Shown: positions 17,462-27,100, counted from the stretch's first letter. The stretch: DNA of 53,911 nucleotides from Deltaproteobacteria bacterium (GCA_021779135.1 JAJYBH010000006.1:1-53911); one strand, 5' to 3'. Numbers and translations are program-made. Notes: generated by a model from the sequence alone, not told the origin.

Positions 17462-17686
17462 ATGGCAAAGGCACCTTTCAATATTCAGGATCAATATCTC
17501 AACCAATCCCGTAAAGAGCATATCAAGGTCATTGTTCACATGATGTCGGGCGACAAGATCGAAGGGCATATCAAGTCGTTCGACAATTTTTCTGTCCTGA
17601 TGGATTCCAATAGCGACATCCTGATTTACAAGCACGCCATTTCCACCATCACCTCCGCTGACGGCGCCTTCCGGCTGCATCAGTAG
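17462..17686 (+). CDS. hfq: RNA chaperone Hfq
   Basis: 74 residues. Sm1 (VIVHMMSGDKIEGHIKSFDNFSVLM) and Sm2 (ILIYKHAISTI) motifs of the hexameric ring are clear; the disordered C-terminal tail of enterobacterial Hfq is absent, as usual in this class. GGGAGA precedes the ATG. Promotes pairing between small RNAs and messenger targets. Last gene before a terminator. Confidence 0.97.
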   Translation: MAKAPFNIQDQYLNQSRKEHIKVIVHMMSGDKIEGHIKSFDNFSVLMDSNSDILIYKHAISTITSADGAFRLHQ

Positions 17687-17698
17687 CCCGAATCACTC

Positions 17699-17733
17699 CA
17701 ATCTCCGGGGTTTGAAAGCCTCGGAGGTTTTTC
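17699..17733 (+). terminator. Terminator after hfq
   Basis: CTCCGGGG ... GCCTCGGAG forms an imperfect stem with loop TTTGAAA, followed by TTTTT. Confidence 0.75.
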
Positions 17734-17750
17734 ACATCTTCAGGCCGCCA

Positions 17751-18827
17751 ATGTCAAAAAGCTCCAAAACCCTGCTCATGGTCACCCTGCTGCTCGTCTC
17801 CTTGACAGCGCTTGTCCTCTACTACTCTCCCACCGTATTTCTGCAACTGTTCATCGCCTTCGCCCTGGCCTACGTCCTCAATCCGGCGGTGGTGTATCTG
17901 GAGCACCGGGGCGTCACGCGCATCCTCAGCATCCTGATTGTCTTCAGCGCAGCACTCATAATCAGCGTCACTTTCTCCATATTTCTGGTTGTATCCATCA
18001 GCGGCGAGTTGTCAAACATGCAGCTCAACCTTCCCGCTTACGCCCAGCACCTGTACGAGATCACACCCGTCACCATCAAATCCTATCTGGAGATCGAGAC
18101 CCCGGCCAAACTTACTATCCGTTTGAACGAGCTGGTGCAGCAGGCCCGCGGCATGTCCCCCGACCTGATCAAGCCGCTCCTGGCTTTGCTTCAGAAGGCC
18201 TTTTCCTCCACCATCGGCCTGATCCTCGCCATCCTGGGCTATTTCATCATCCCGGTTTACCTCTTCTACCTGCTGGCCGACTGGCCGCTGCTGAAGCAAT
18301 TCATGGAGTCCTACATCCCCGGGCGGTATCTGCATACCTATCATGAAAAGCTGGGCGAGGTTGACACGGTACTGTCAGGATTCATCCGCGGACAGCTCTC
18401 CGTCTGTGCCATCCTGGCGGTGCTCTACAGCATCGGCCTGTACTTTATCGGCATCGACCTGGCCATCGCCATCGGGACCCTGGCCGGTATCACCTTCATC
18501 ATTCCCTATGTCGGCACAATCATCGGTATCGTGCTGTCAGTCGGCATGGCCTTCCTCAAGTTTCACGACATCCTGCACCCCCTGCTCTGCCTGGGATGGT
18601 TTGTCCTGGTACAGGGGCTGGAAGGGGCGGTCATTACCCCCAAAATAGTCGGCAGCACGGTCGGTCTGCACCCACTGGTAGCCATAGTGGCCCTCTTGAT
18701 CGGCGGACAGATATTCGGCCTGATGGGCATGCTGCTGGCCGTCCCGGTCACCGCAGTGCTGCAGGTATTCCTCCGTTCGCTGACAATCTGGTATCGAGAA
18801 TCAGAATTTTATCGCGGAGCCCCATGA
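17751..18827 (+). CDS. PerM / AI-2E-family membrane transporter
   Basis: 358 residues with seven to eight membrane segments and the family layout: paired N-terminal helices, a soluble stretch (about 90-150), then helices containing FIRGQLSVCAILAVLY, GTLAGITFIIPYVGTIIG and QGLEGAVITPKIVG. Members export or import small molecules, autoinducer-2 or ions; no substrate can be deduced. The ATG at 17751 lies after the hfq terminator hairpin, so earlier in-frame starts are excluded. Its end overlaps the next gene (ATGA). Confidence 0.88.
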   Translation: MSKSSKTLLMVTLLLVSLTALVLYYSPTVFLQLFIAFALAYVLNPAVVYLEHRGVTRILSILIVFSAALIISVTFSIFLVVSISGELSNMQLNLPAYAQHLYEITPVTIKSYLEIETPAKLTIRLNELVQQARGMSPDLIKPLLALLQKAFSSTIGLILAILGYFIIPVYLFYLLADWPLLKQFMESYIPGRYLHTYHEKLGEVDTVLSGFIRGQLSVCAILAVLYSIGLYFIGIDLAIAIGTLAGITFIIPYVGTIIGIVLSVGMAFLKFHDILHPLLCLGWFVLVQGLEGAVITPKIVGSTVGLHPLVAIVALLIGGQIFGLMGMLLAVPVTAVLQVFLRSLTIWYRESEFYRGAP

Positions 18828-20122
18828 GCGGCCTGCTGATCGAAGGCGTTGCACCCGGCTCGATCGCCGCTGAGTTCGAGCTGCGGGCGGGTGACCGTCT
18901 GCTGGCAGTCAACGGCCATGCCCTGCGCGATATCATCGACTACAGTTACTACACCTCCTCCGAGGAAAACCTGCTGCTGGAGATCGCCAGGCAGGATGGC
19001 GAAGAATGGGAACTGGAGGTCGAGCGTGAAACGGGTGAACCTCTCGGGCTGACCTTCGCCCCGCCGACGCCGGCCAATTGCCGCAACAACTGTGTCTTCT
19101 GCTTCGTCCACCAGCTCCCCAAGGGCCTGCGCAGACCGTTGTACGTCAAGGACGAGGACTACCGCCTCTCCTTTCTCAACGGCAATTATGTCACCCTGGC
19201 CAATATAACCAGCGTCGAACTGAACCGGATCGCCGAACAGCGGCTTTCCCCCCTGTATATCTCGGTCCATGCCACTGATCCTTTCTTGCGCGAACAGCTG
19301 CTGGGGACATCAGGAATCCCTCCGATCCTGGAACAGATAAAAGCACTGGCCGCGGCCCGCATCACCCTGCATACGCAGGTTGTGCTCTGTCCGGGCATCA
19401 ACGACGGCCCGCAACTGGAGCGTACCGTATCCGACCTGGCCGCACTCTACCCGGCCGTGCGGTCCCTGGCCATCGTTCCGCTTGGCCTGACCCGTCACCG
19501 CCGGAACCTGCCGCGGCTCGATGCAATAGATGGCGAATATGCCGCAAAATTCGTGTCGGAATGGGGGCCGCGCTCCAGGACACTCAGAAAAAGCCTCGGT
19601 GAACCGTTTCTGTTCCTGGCGGACGAGTTCTATCTCAAGGCCGGGCTCCCCTTCCCTCCCCTGCGGGAATACGGCGACCTGCCCCAGATCGAAAACGGCG
19701 TCGGCATGGTGCCGCTCTTCCTGCGTGAAGCCGCCACAACCGAGCGGACCGCACGAGCGATAGGTGATTTCCGGGTAACCGTGACAACCGGTGTCTCTTC
19801 CTACCCTTTTGTCGGGGCGTTTCTGGAGAAACTGGGCCGTAAGACCGGACTGGACATCGTCCCGGTGGCCGTGGAGAACCGCCTCTTCGGAGAGAGCGTG
19901 ACCGTCAGCGGTCTGGTTGCCGGCAACGACATTGTCGCAGCTCTGTCGGGCGTGGAGGTCGGCAGGGCCCTGTTGGTGCCGGATGTGATGTTGAAAGAGG
20001 GGGAAGGGGTCTTTCTGGATGATGTCACTTTGGCTGAACTGGGAACCCGACTGGGTTGTCGCGTGGAGACCTTTGACTGCACCCCGCAGGGGTTGCATCG
20101 GCTCCTGAAAAGCTTGAAATAA
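18824..20122 (+). CDS. DUF512 PDZ / radical-SAM-like protein
   Basis: 432 residues. An N-terminal PDZ-like segment (IEGVAPGSIAAEFELRAGDRLLAVNG) is followed by CRNNCVFCFVHQLPKGLR, a CxxxCxxC cluster of radical-SAM type, and then the DUF512 domain (SLAIVPLGLTRHRRNLP, FVGAFLEKLG). Annotated in many bacteria as an Fe-S oxidoreductase; the reaction is not known to me. It starts inside the stop of the PerM-family gene, so translation is coupled. No terminator is evident after it. Confidence 0.85.
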   Translation: MSGLLIEGVAPGSIAAEFELRAGDRLLAVNGHALRDIIDYSYYTSSEENLLLEIARQDGEEWELEVERETGEPLGLTFAPPTPANCRNNCVFCFVHQLPKGLRRPLYVKDEDYRLSFLNGNYVTLANITSVELNRIAEQRLSPLYISVHATDPFLREQLLGTSGIPPILEQIKALAAARITLHTQVVLCPGINDGPQLERTVSDLAALYPAVRSLAIVPLGLTRHRRNLPRLDAIDGEYAAKFVSEWGPRSRTLRKSLGEPFLFLADEFYLKAGLPFPPLREYGDLPQIENGVGMVPLFLREAATTERTARAIGDFRVTVTTGVSSYPFVGAFLEKLGRKTGLDIVPVAVENRLFGESVTVSGLVAGNDIVAALSGVEVGRALLVPDVMLKEGEGVFLDDVTLAELGTRLGCRVETFDCTPQGLHRLLKSLK

Positions 20123-20367
20123 ATATGTTGTATTTAAACCGGTTACGCCGTATTTGTCAGCCATCACTCTCAAAAAGAATGTTGGCCGGATCTGGTCAAT
20201 AATGATTGGTTGGACAGAAAACCAGCGGAGGAGGTGATTCTGGCAGAGTTGCTGGACAGACTTTGAACTAGGGACAGCTCTATTAAAATTGCAATGCCAG
20301 ACAAAACTAAATTTTAGGTTTGGCATGTAGTGGCAGTACAATAATCAATCAGGAGCGGAGAGTTTAC

Positions 20368-20472
20368 ATGACAACAATCGATGAAGTTGCAGAGTTTATG
20401 TTGGGCATGCTCAATTATGTAAATATGCCACAAGAATGAGTTGCCTTTGAAATTGAAAAGAAATTTGGATAA
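20368..20472 (+). pseudogene. Small ORF interrupted by in-frame TGA
   Basis: AGGAG at 20351-20355 and GGAG at 20357 precede an ATG giving MTTIDEVAEFMLGMLNYVNM, then PQE and TGA at 20437-20439. The same frame continues VAFEIEKKFG to TAA. The continuity suggests a 34-residue peptide with one nonsense codon (perhaps from TGG), or the tail of a decayed gene. I do not recognise it. Confidence 0.4.
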
Positions 20473-20507
20473 ATTTTTATAAGTTATTCTGTCAGCGGCA
20501 ATCGGGT

Positions 20508-20574
20508 AGCCGGGGGTTTTTCTCCCCCCAGCCCCCACACCACCCGGCATGCGAGTCCGCACTGGGCGGTTCGA
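20508..20574. other. GC-rich hairpin block, possible group II intron remnant
   Basis: GGGGG-TTTTTCT-CCCCC is followed by a bulged hairpin CCCGG..TGCG-AGTC-CGCA.CTGGG and CGGTTCG. The second hairpin, ending in CGGTTC, resembles sequences accompanying group II intron maturase genes. That is memory-based; no reverse transcriptase coding is present nearby. Confidence 0.35.
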
Positions 20575-20616
20575 TAGAATCACTGACTGTAGCCTGGTAA
20601 CAGATCACACCCTTCC

Positions 20617-20645
20617 TTGACACTGATCTAGATATCATATACGAT
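20617..20645 (+). promoter_or_regulatory. Promoter of the PIN toxin gene
   Basis: TTGACA (20617-20622), 17-base spacer, TACGAT (20640-20645). The expected start point coincides with the ATG at 20652, so the message would be leaderless. The partly palindromic GATATCATATACGATACC around the -10 may be the antitoxin operator. Confidence 0.65.
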
Positions 20646-20651
20646 ACCACC

Positions 20652-21080
20652 ATGGAAACAGCTCGCGTCGTAATTGACACAAATATATTGTACGCCGCGC
20701 TTTATTCATCAAGCGGTGCTTCGCACGTTCTTATGAATATGGTGCGTGACGGCTTAATTATTCCATGTATATCGGTCACACTGGTTCTGGAATACGAAGA
20801 TGTGCTGACAAGACACCGGAATGTACTTCAATTAACCCAAGCAGACATCAAGGCATTTCTTGGCTTTATTGTAAATCAAGCTGAGCGCCTGAAAATTCAT
20901 TACCTTTGGCGCCCATACCTCAAAGACCCGAATGATGACATGGTGCTGGAAGTTGCGGTTACTGCCGGTGTAGATTTTATAGTTACACATAATACCAAGG
21001 ATTTTGAGGGGAGTGACCGCTTTGGAATCCGGGCTGTCACTCCGGGCTGGTTCATAAAGAATTATGGAGGAATGATATGA
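20652..21080 (+). CDS. PIN-domain toxin (predicted RNase)
   Basis: 142 residues of the COG1569 type. RVVIDTNILYAAL holds the first conserved Asp, LVLEYEDVL the Glu, KDPNDDMVLEVA the central Asp pair and FIVTHNTKDF the C-terminal Asp, so the metal-dependent RNase site appears complete. There is no Shine-Dalgarno sequence before the ATG. It overlaps the following ribbon-helix-helix gene by four bases. Toxin precedes antitoxin, the reverse of the more common order. Confidence 0.85.
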   Translation: METARVVIDTNILYAALYSSSGASHVLMNMVRDGLIIPCISVTLVLEYEDVLTRHRNVLQLTQADIKAFLGFIVNQAERLKIHYLWRPYLKDPNDDMVLEVAVTAGVDFIVTHNTKDFEGSDRFGIRAVTPGWFIKNYGGMI

Positions 21081-21313
21081 GTACCATGAGTTTGAGACTT
21101 CCCGATTATCTGCATAAATCGGCCAGACAGCTGGCCAAGAGCGAGCACATTTCCGTCAATCAACTTGTTGCTACCGCACTTGCAGAGAAAATTTCTGCGC
21201 TTGCTACCGAGGACTATCTGGACGCGTTGGCAGCACAAGGCAGCCGCGAGGCTTTCGACCGGGTCATGTCCAAGGCTAAGGACCGCCCCCCCCTCCCCGG
21301 AGATGAACTCTGA
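21077..21313 (+). CDS. Ribbon-helix-helix antitoxin
   Basis: 78 residues. MSTMSLRLPDYLHKSARQLAKSEHISVNQLVATALAEK is an RHH DNA-binding fold (beta strand SLRLP, two helices). The C-terminal part (YLDALAAQGSREAFDRVM) would wrap the toxin. ATGA overlap with the PIN gene; GGAGG lies nine bases upstream. Neutralises the PIN RNase and probably autoregulates the pair. Confidence 0.82.
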   Translation: MSTMSLRLPDYLHKSARQLAKSEHISVNQLVATALAEKISALATEDYLDALAAQGSREAFDRVMSKAKDRPPLPGDEL

Positions 21314-21378
21314 CCTGCCCGACCAGACGTAGTACAGTGAGACCCACTCACCACCCACCAAGTTGGTCTTTCCAACAC

Positions 21379-21413
21379 AAAAGCCGCTGCCCATCACGGG
21401 GCAGCGGCTTTTT
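21379..21413. terminator. Bidirectional terminator between antitoxin and cytochrome c genes
   Basis: AAAAGCCGCTGCCC / GGGGCAGCGGCTTTTT with loop ATCAC. A-run and T-run on the two sides allow termination in both directions of the convergent genes. Confidence 0.9.
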
Positions 21414-21439
21414 CATCCCGGTGATCCAACCGAATCAGA

Positions 21440-22252
21440 TCACTCGTACGTCTTCCGCATCAGGTGCGCCAGCAGAGCGGCCGCCAGGGCTATGGCCACC
21501 GCCACGGCGCCGCCTACCTTGCGCCGCTGCCGCTGTTCATCCAGCCCGTTGAGCGCCGTCGCAAGCTTTTTCAATTCAGCCTGGATCGTGGCCGATTCAG
21601 CGGTGACCTTCGTGACATCCACATTGTGAAACAGCGAATGAAAACGGTTGCGCAGTGAAAAGAGCTCCTTTTCCAGGCGGTCCGTATCCGTGCCCTGCTG
21701 CTTGTATCCCTCAATGCGGGAATCCAGGGCAACGATGATCCCTTCGGTCTCCTGCATGGCTCCCTTGATCAGCTTCGCCCGGTCATAGCTGTGGCAGCGG
21801 CTGCAGGACTTCTCGTTGATCAGTTCCAGAGATGCCTTGACAACATGGTGGTTGCCGTGGCAGACAACGCAGTTCGGCCCCCCCGTAGCCAGGGCGCGGC
21901 CATGGCGGCTGGCCAGGTAATCCTTCAGCACACCCACGTGGCAGCGGCCGCAGAACCCCGGCACTTCATTATAGGTGGGTGCGCCCAGGAAACCGCGCTC
22001 CTTCTTCATGGCATTGGCGGCATCCCTGGGATCTCCGCCGTGGCAGGCATTGCAGGCGATGCCGTTCTCCTCGTGAATGCTCCCCCGCCAGAGCTTGACC
22101 GGTTCGCCGTATTTTCCCGGCATGGCGCCGTGACAGCTGATACAAACGATCTCATCGGCATGCGCCCCGGTGTTGCTCATAGTCATCGCAACCAGAACAG
22201 CCAGAACCGTCAGAATACTCAGTTTCAACTTGGCTTTTTCCCGGTATCTCAT
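21440..22252 (-). CDS. Membrane-anchored five-heme cytochrome c of the quinol oxidoreductase
   Basis: 270 residues. An N-terminal signal (LSILTVLAVLVAMTMSNTGAHA) precedes five CxxCH sites: CISCH, CNACH, CGRCH, CVVCH and CSRCH. A predicted coiled segment (about 165-230, rich in Glu/Lys/Leu) leads to a C-terminal membrane helix (GGAVAVAIALAAALLAHLM). So the hemes sit in the periplasm, tethered at the C-terminus. The start overlaps the cytochrome b stop (ATGA). Presumably receives electrons from the Rieske/cytochrome b core and passes them to periplasmic cytochromes. Confidence 0.88.
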   Translation of the reverse strand: MRYREKAKLKLSILTVLAVLVAMTMSNTGAHADEIVCISCHGAMPGKYGEPVKLWRGSIHEENGIACNACHGGDPRDAANAMKKERGFLGAPTYNEVPGFCGRCHVGVLKDYLASRHGRALATGGPNCVVCHGNHHVVKASLELINEKSCSRCHSYDRAKLIKGAMQETEGIIVALDSRIEGYKQQGTDTDRLEKELFSLRNRFHSLFHNVDVTKVTAESATIQAELKKLATALNGLDEQRQRRKVGGAVAVAIALAAALLAHLMRKTYE

Positions 22253-23352
22253 GAGTAGTGCCCCCAGATGGAGAGTCCGATCCAGAGCAGCAGGCCCCCG
22301 ATAGCGCATGCCAGGAACAACGGGCGTTTCAGGGGATGTCGCTCCCGGCCGCGATCGATGAAGGGGAGCAGGGCCAGGAAGGTCATGGCGACCGCCTGCA
22401 CCGACAGGCCGATCAACTCGTTCGGAAAGAGCTTCAGGGTCTGGTAGTTGGCCAGGAAATACCATTCCGGCTTGATGTGGGCCGGCGTCACCAGAGAGTT
22501 GGCGGGGAGAAAGGCATCCTTCGGAAAAAAGAGGTACGGATAGTAAAACACCACCGCCAGAAAGATGGCCAGATAGATGAAGACCGAACGCAGATCCTCC
22601 AGCGCGTAGTTGGGGAAAAAGGGAATCCCGCCCGGGTGGTCCTCGTAGCGGTAGCTATCTGCTTTCCACTGATTGGTGGTGTCTCCCCGGCCGAAGGGGG
22701 GCGTCGATACCCCGGTGCGCTTGAGGACAAAGAGGTGTGCGGCGATCAGGGCGGCGATCCCGGCCGGGATGACCGCCACGTGCAGGGCGAAGAAACGCCC
22801 GATAGTGGGAGGCCCGACCAGCTTGCCGCCCCGCAGGAATTCCACCAGATACGGCCCGGCCACCGGAATGGCGTTGGCGCTGTTGGTGGCCACGGTCGTG
22901 GCCCAGAAGGAGAGCTGGCTCCAGGGGAGCAGATATCCGGTCAGCGAGATTCCCTGTACCAGGGTCAAAAGGATGAATCCGGTCAGCCAGTTGAACTCGC
23001 GCGGGCTCTTGTAGCTCCCCATGAACAGCACCGAAAGCATGTGCAGCAGCAGCACCAGCACCATCATGTTCGAACCCACGGCGTGGATCAGCCGGAACAG
23101 CCAGCCATAGGGGACGTTGTTCATGATGTAGCTGACGCTCTTGAAGGCCTTGTCCGCATCAGGGACATAATAGATCAGCAGCAGCATCCCGGAGATCACC
23201 TGCAGACTGAATATCACCAGCAGGACACTCCCCATGGAATACCAGACATTGATGTTTCTCGGCAGAAGGTAGCCGGTCAGTTCTTTCTTCACAACCTCGT
23301 CCGCGCCGATACGCACGTCAACCCACTTATACAGTCGCTTGAGCAAATCCAT
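22249..23352 (-). CDS. Fused b6 / subunit IV-type cytochrome b
   Basis: 367 residues, about eight helices. Heme-b ligands: His pair HAVGSNMMVLVLLLH (14 apart) and HVAVIPAGIAALIAAH (15 apart); the 14/15 spacing is that of b6, not mitochondrial cytochrome b. GYLLPWSQLSFWATTV and the quinol-site motif PEWYF are present. The protein covers both b6 and subunit IV in one chain. AGGAGG precedes the ATG. It is the core of a menaquinol-oxidising complex, with Rieske upstream and multiheme c downstream. Confidence 0.93.
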   Translation of the reverse strand: MDLLKRLYKWVDVRIGADEVVKKELTGYLLPRNINVWYSMGSVLLVIFSLQVISGMLLLIYYVPDADKAFKSVSYIMNNVPYGWLFRLIHAVGSNMMVLVLLLHMLSVLFMGSYKSPREFNWLTGFILLTLVQGISLTGYLLPWSQLSFWATTVATNSANAIPVAGPYLVEFLRGGKLVGPPTIGRFFALHVAVIPAGIAALIAAHLFVLKRTGVSTPPFGRGDTTNQWKADSYRYEDHPGGIPFFPNYALEDLRSVFIYLAIFLAVVFYYPYLFFPKDAFLPANSLVTPAHIKPEWYFLANYQTLKLFPNELIGLSVQAVAMTFLALLPFIDRGRERHPLKRPLFLACAIGGLLLWIGLSIWGHYS

Positions 23353-23367
23353 GCAGCCTCCTGGTTT

Positions 23368-23787
23368 TTAACCCACGGTAATTTCGCCGTTGGCCACGGA
23401 AAAGGGTAGTTTGGCGAGCGGTTTGGGTGGCGGACCGGAAATCACCGTTCCGTCGGGAGTATAGCGGCCGGCGTGGCAGGGGCAGAGAAAATCCTGTTTT
23501 TCCTTCTCCCACTGCACGATGCAGCCCAGATGAGTGCAGACGGCCGACAGCGCGACCAGTTCACCGCCCTTTTTTCTGACCAGCACCGCCGATGCGCCGG
23601 CATATTCAAAGAATTTTGCTTCACCTTCGGGCACATCTTTTTCAGCGATGACCACCCTGGTGGTGAGTTCGCCGCCGGAGCGGGGAGCCAGATAGCGGTA
23701 CAGCGGCCACAGCACCGCCGCAGAAAAGCCCGCTACAACCCCTCCTAGACAGACTCCAAGGAATGTTCTCCTGCTGCTGGTATCCAT
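23368..23787 (-). CDS. Rieske iron-sulfur protein
   Basis: 139 residues. SSRRTFLGVCLGGVVAGF is a twin-arginine-type signal anchor. The cluster ligands are in CTHLGC and CPCHAG, and GPPPKPL is the Pro loop. First gene of the three-gene oxidoreductase operon, 15 bases before cytochrome b. It transfers electrons from quinol to the cytochrome c. Confidence 0.95.
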   Translation of the reverse strand: MDTSSRRTFLGVCLGGVVAGFSAAVLWPLYRYLAPRSGGELTTRVVIAEKDVPEGEAKFFEYAGASAVLVRKKGGELVALSAVCTHLGCIVQWEKEKQDFLCPCHAGRYTPDGTVISGPPPKPLAKLPFSVANGEITVG

Positions 23788-24065
23788 ACTCCCTCCGGGA
23801 AAAGTTCACTATCGGGAACTATACCATGCGCCGCCGTGATTACAAGACTACGTTGGCATCCTTGCCGCCAATTCCCCATTTTGGGCAACACAGCAAACAT
23901 GCTCCGTTTTACACGATCAACATCACAAAATACTCAACTGTGTATCAAAGCAACTCAATCCAGAAACAGGATCATGATCATGCACCCACAGTAAATGACG
24001 GCGAAAATGCATAACCGTCTGATATGTAACTTGAGTCGGCCCGCTGCATCGGTTTGGTTCCAATG

Positions 24066-24081
24066 TGGCACGTTACCTGCT
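24066..24081 (+). promoter_or_regulatory. Sigma-54-type promoter of gltBD, with overlapping -10
   Basis: TGGCACG-TTAC-CTGCT matches the -24/-12 consensus (TGGCACG-N4-TTGCW) except one base. The perfect hexamer TATAAT (24081-24086) starts at its last base, with only a weak -35, so two promoters may overlap. The start codon is about 60 bases further on. Sigma-54 control of glutamate synthase would link it to nitrogen supply. The rest of 23788-24118 is the divergent spacer with the Rieske operon promoter and holds no gene. Confidence 0.65.
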
Positions 24082-24148
24082 ATAATTTAAATTCCCGTCC
24101 GCACCAAAAACTACTAACATGCAAAAAAATACGTGTGAAGGTTACCAG

Positions 24149-27100
24149 ATGAAAAACATCCGATCACCCAAAAAACAGGGCCTCTACGATCCGAGCTTTG
24201 AACACGACGCCTGTGGCGTCGGATTCGTCGCCAACATGAAGGGCATCAAGTCACACGAAATTATTCAGCAGGCACTGACCGTGCTCGTCAATCTGGATCA
24301 TCGCGGCGCCTGTGGTTGTGAACCGAATACGGGGGATGGCGCTGGCATCCTCATGCAGATCCCGGACAGCTTCCTGCGCAAGGCATGCGCGCCTCTGGGA
24401 ATAGAGCTGCCCGAGCCGTTCCAGTATGGTGTCGGCATGATCTTCACATCACCCGATGCAACAGAGCGCAACAGCGCCCGCCATATCCTCGAAAAGATCC
24501 TGGCAGAGGAGAAAGTGGAAATTATCGGCTGGCGTAAAGTACCCACCAACAACTCATCGCTTGGCGAGACCGCCAAGGCCGGTGAGCCGCAGGTGCGGCA
24601 ATTATTTCTCAAACGCCCGGCCTCCTGTGCCGATGAACAGGCCTTCAACCGCAAACTGTACATCATCAACCAGCGGGCCATCAACGAGATCCAACGGGCC
24701 GGCGTTGACGAGAGCTGGTATGTATCCAGCCTGTCTACCCGTACCATCATCTACAAGGGCATGCTCATGCCGGTTCAGGTGGACCAGTACTACCCTGAAC
24801 TGCGCGACCCGGAGATGGTCAGCGCCATGGCGCTGGTGCACTCCCGTTTTTCCACCAACACCTTTCCGAGCTGGGATCGGGCCCACCCCTACCATTTTCT
24901 GGCCCATAACGGCGAGATCAACACCCTGCGGGGTAATGTCAACTGGATGAACGCCCGTCAGAACCTTTTCTCCAGCGAGCTGTTCGGCGATGACATCAAG
25001 AAGACCCTGCCGATCATCAACACCAACGGGTCAGACTCGGGCATGTTCGACAACTGCCTGGAACTGCTGGTCATGGGCGGCCGTTCGCTGCCCCACGCCG
25101 TGATGATGATGGTGCCGGAACCATGGGAAAACCACGCCGACATGAGCGAGGAGAAAAGGGCCTTTTACGAGTACCACTCCTGCCTGATGGAACCGTGGGA
25201 TGGCCCGGCCGCGATCGTCTTTACCGATGGACGCAGTATCGGTGCCGTTCTGGACCGCAACGGGCTCCGTCCATCACGCTACTACATCACCAGCGATGAC
25301 CTGGTCATCATGGCCTCCGAAGCCGGCGTGCTCCCGGTCGAGCCGGAGAAGGTGCTCAAGAAAGGGCGCCTGCAACCGGGCCGCATGTTCCTGGTCGATA
25401 CGGAGCAGGGGCGCATCGTGCCTGACGAGGAGATCAAGCAGGAACTTGCGGCGGCCCGCCCCTACGCCCAGTGGCTGAAGGACAACCATATTCCGCTGGA
25501 AGACCTCCCCTATGCCGCCGAGATACACCCGCCTGAAGGCGGATCCCTGACCCAGCGCCAGCAGGCCTTCGGTTATACCTATGAAGATCAGCGTGTTGTT
25601 TTGGGACCTATGGCCCTTGACGGCATGCAGCCGCTCGGTTCCATGGGTACCGACACCCCGCTGGCGGTGCTTTCCGACCAGTCGCAGTTGCTGTACAACT
25701 ACTTCAAGCAGCTGTTTGCCCAGGTCACCAATCCCCCGATCGACCCGATTCGCGAAGAGATCGTCACCTCGACGGTTTCCCTGATCGGTTCGGAGGCCAA
25801 CCTGCTTGAACCGACCGCGGCCAGCGCCCGGATGATCAGGCTGGAGCACCCCCTGCTCAGCAATCAGGAGCTGGAAAAATTGCGCCGGATCAACCTCGCC
25901 GGATTCAAACCTGCGGCTCTGTCGCTGCTTTTCCCGGCGGCGGAGGGGCCGGCGGCCATGGAAAAGGCGTTGCAGGCGCTATTTACGGCCGCTGATCAGG
26001 CGGTCGAGGACGGCAGCAACATCCTGATACTTTCCGATCGTGGCGTGGATAGAAACAACGCCGCGATCCCGGCACTGCTGGCCGCGTCAGGCCTGCATCA
26101 CCACCTTGTCAGCAGCGGCACCCGCACCCGGGTTTCACTGATCCTGGAGTCGGGCGAACCGCGCGAAGTGCATCATTTTGCCGTACTGCTCGGTTATGGC
26201 GTCAACGCCATCAACCCCTATCTGGCCTACGAATCCCTGGACGACATGATCCAACAGGGTCTGCTTCCGGATCTTGACCACAAGAAAGCGGTCAAGAACT
26301 TCATCAAGGCCTCCATCAAAGGGGTCGTCAAGACCATGGCCAAGATGGGCATCTCCACCGTGCAGAGCTACCGCGGCGCGCAGATCTTCGAGGCGGTCGG
26401 CCTGCATCACTCCGTTGTCGACCGCTATTTCACCTGGACGCCGTCGCGTATCGGGGGGACCGATATCGAGGGGATCGCCCGCGAGCTGATGGAGCGCCAC
26501 GCACGGGCCTATCCCGAGCGCGTGGCCCCCGAGGCAATACTCGCCCCGGGCGGCGTTTATTCGTGGCGCAAGGACGGTGAGGAGCACCAGTATAACCCGC
26601 TCACGATCACCTCGCTCCAGAAAGCGGTCCGCACCGGCGACTATCGGGAATTCAAGGTATTTTCCTCACTGATAGACGAGCAGAACACGAAACTCTACAC
26701 TCTGCGCGGATTGCTGGAGTTCCGGAAGAACATCCCTTCGGTTCCGATCGACGAGGTCGAACCGGTCGAAGAGATCATGAAGCGCTTCAAGACCGGCGCC
26801 ATGTCCTACGGCTCCATCAGCAAGGAGGCTCACGAGGCCCTGGCCATCGCCATGAACCGCATCGGCGGGCGATCCAACACCGGCGAAGGTGGCGAGGATC
26901 CCGAACGCTTCACCTGGACCAACGCGCAGGGGGACTCCAAGAACAGCGCCATCAAGCAGGTGGCCTCGGGGCGCTTCGGCGTCACCAGCAACTACCTGAG
27001 CAACGCCGGCGAACTGCAGATCAAGATGGCGCAGGGCGCAAAACCGGGCGAGGGGGGCGAACTGCCCGGCACCAAGGTCTATCCCTGGATCGCCAAGACC

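Larger units (their letters stand above)
20123..20616. other. Gene-poor stretch with debris
   Basis: About 490 bases without an intact gene. They hold AT-rich sequence, a small interrupted frame (20368-20472) and a GC-rich hairpin block (about 20508-20574). The abrupt changes of composition suggest remnants of mobile DNA. Confidence 0.5.

Noticed and set aside
20437-20439. In-frame TGA as selenocysteine
   Set aside because: No recognisable selenoprotein family, and no SECIS-like hairpin immediately after the codon. A nonsense mutation or normal stop is simpler.
24119-24148. Earlier ATG for gltB
   Set aside because: No ribosome site before it; the ATG at 24149 has GAAGG at good distance and gives a normal propeptide before Cys22.
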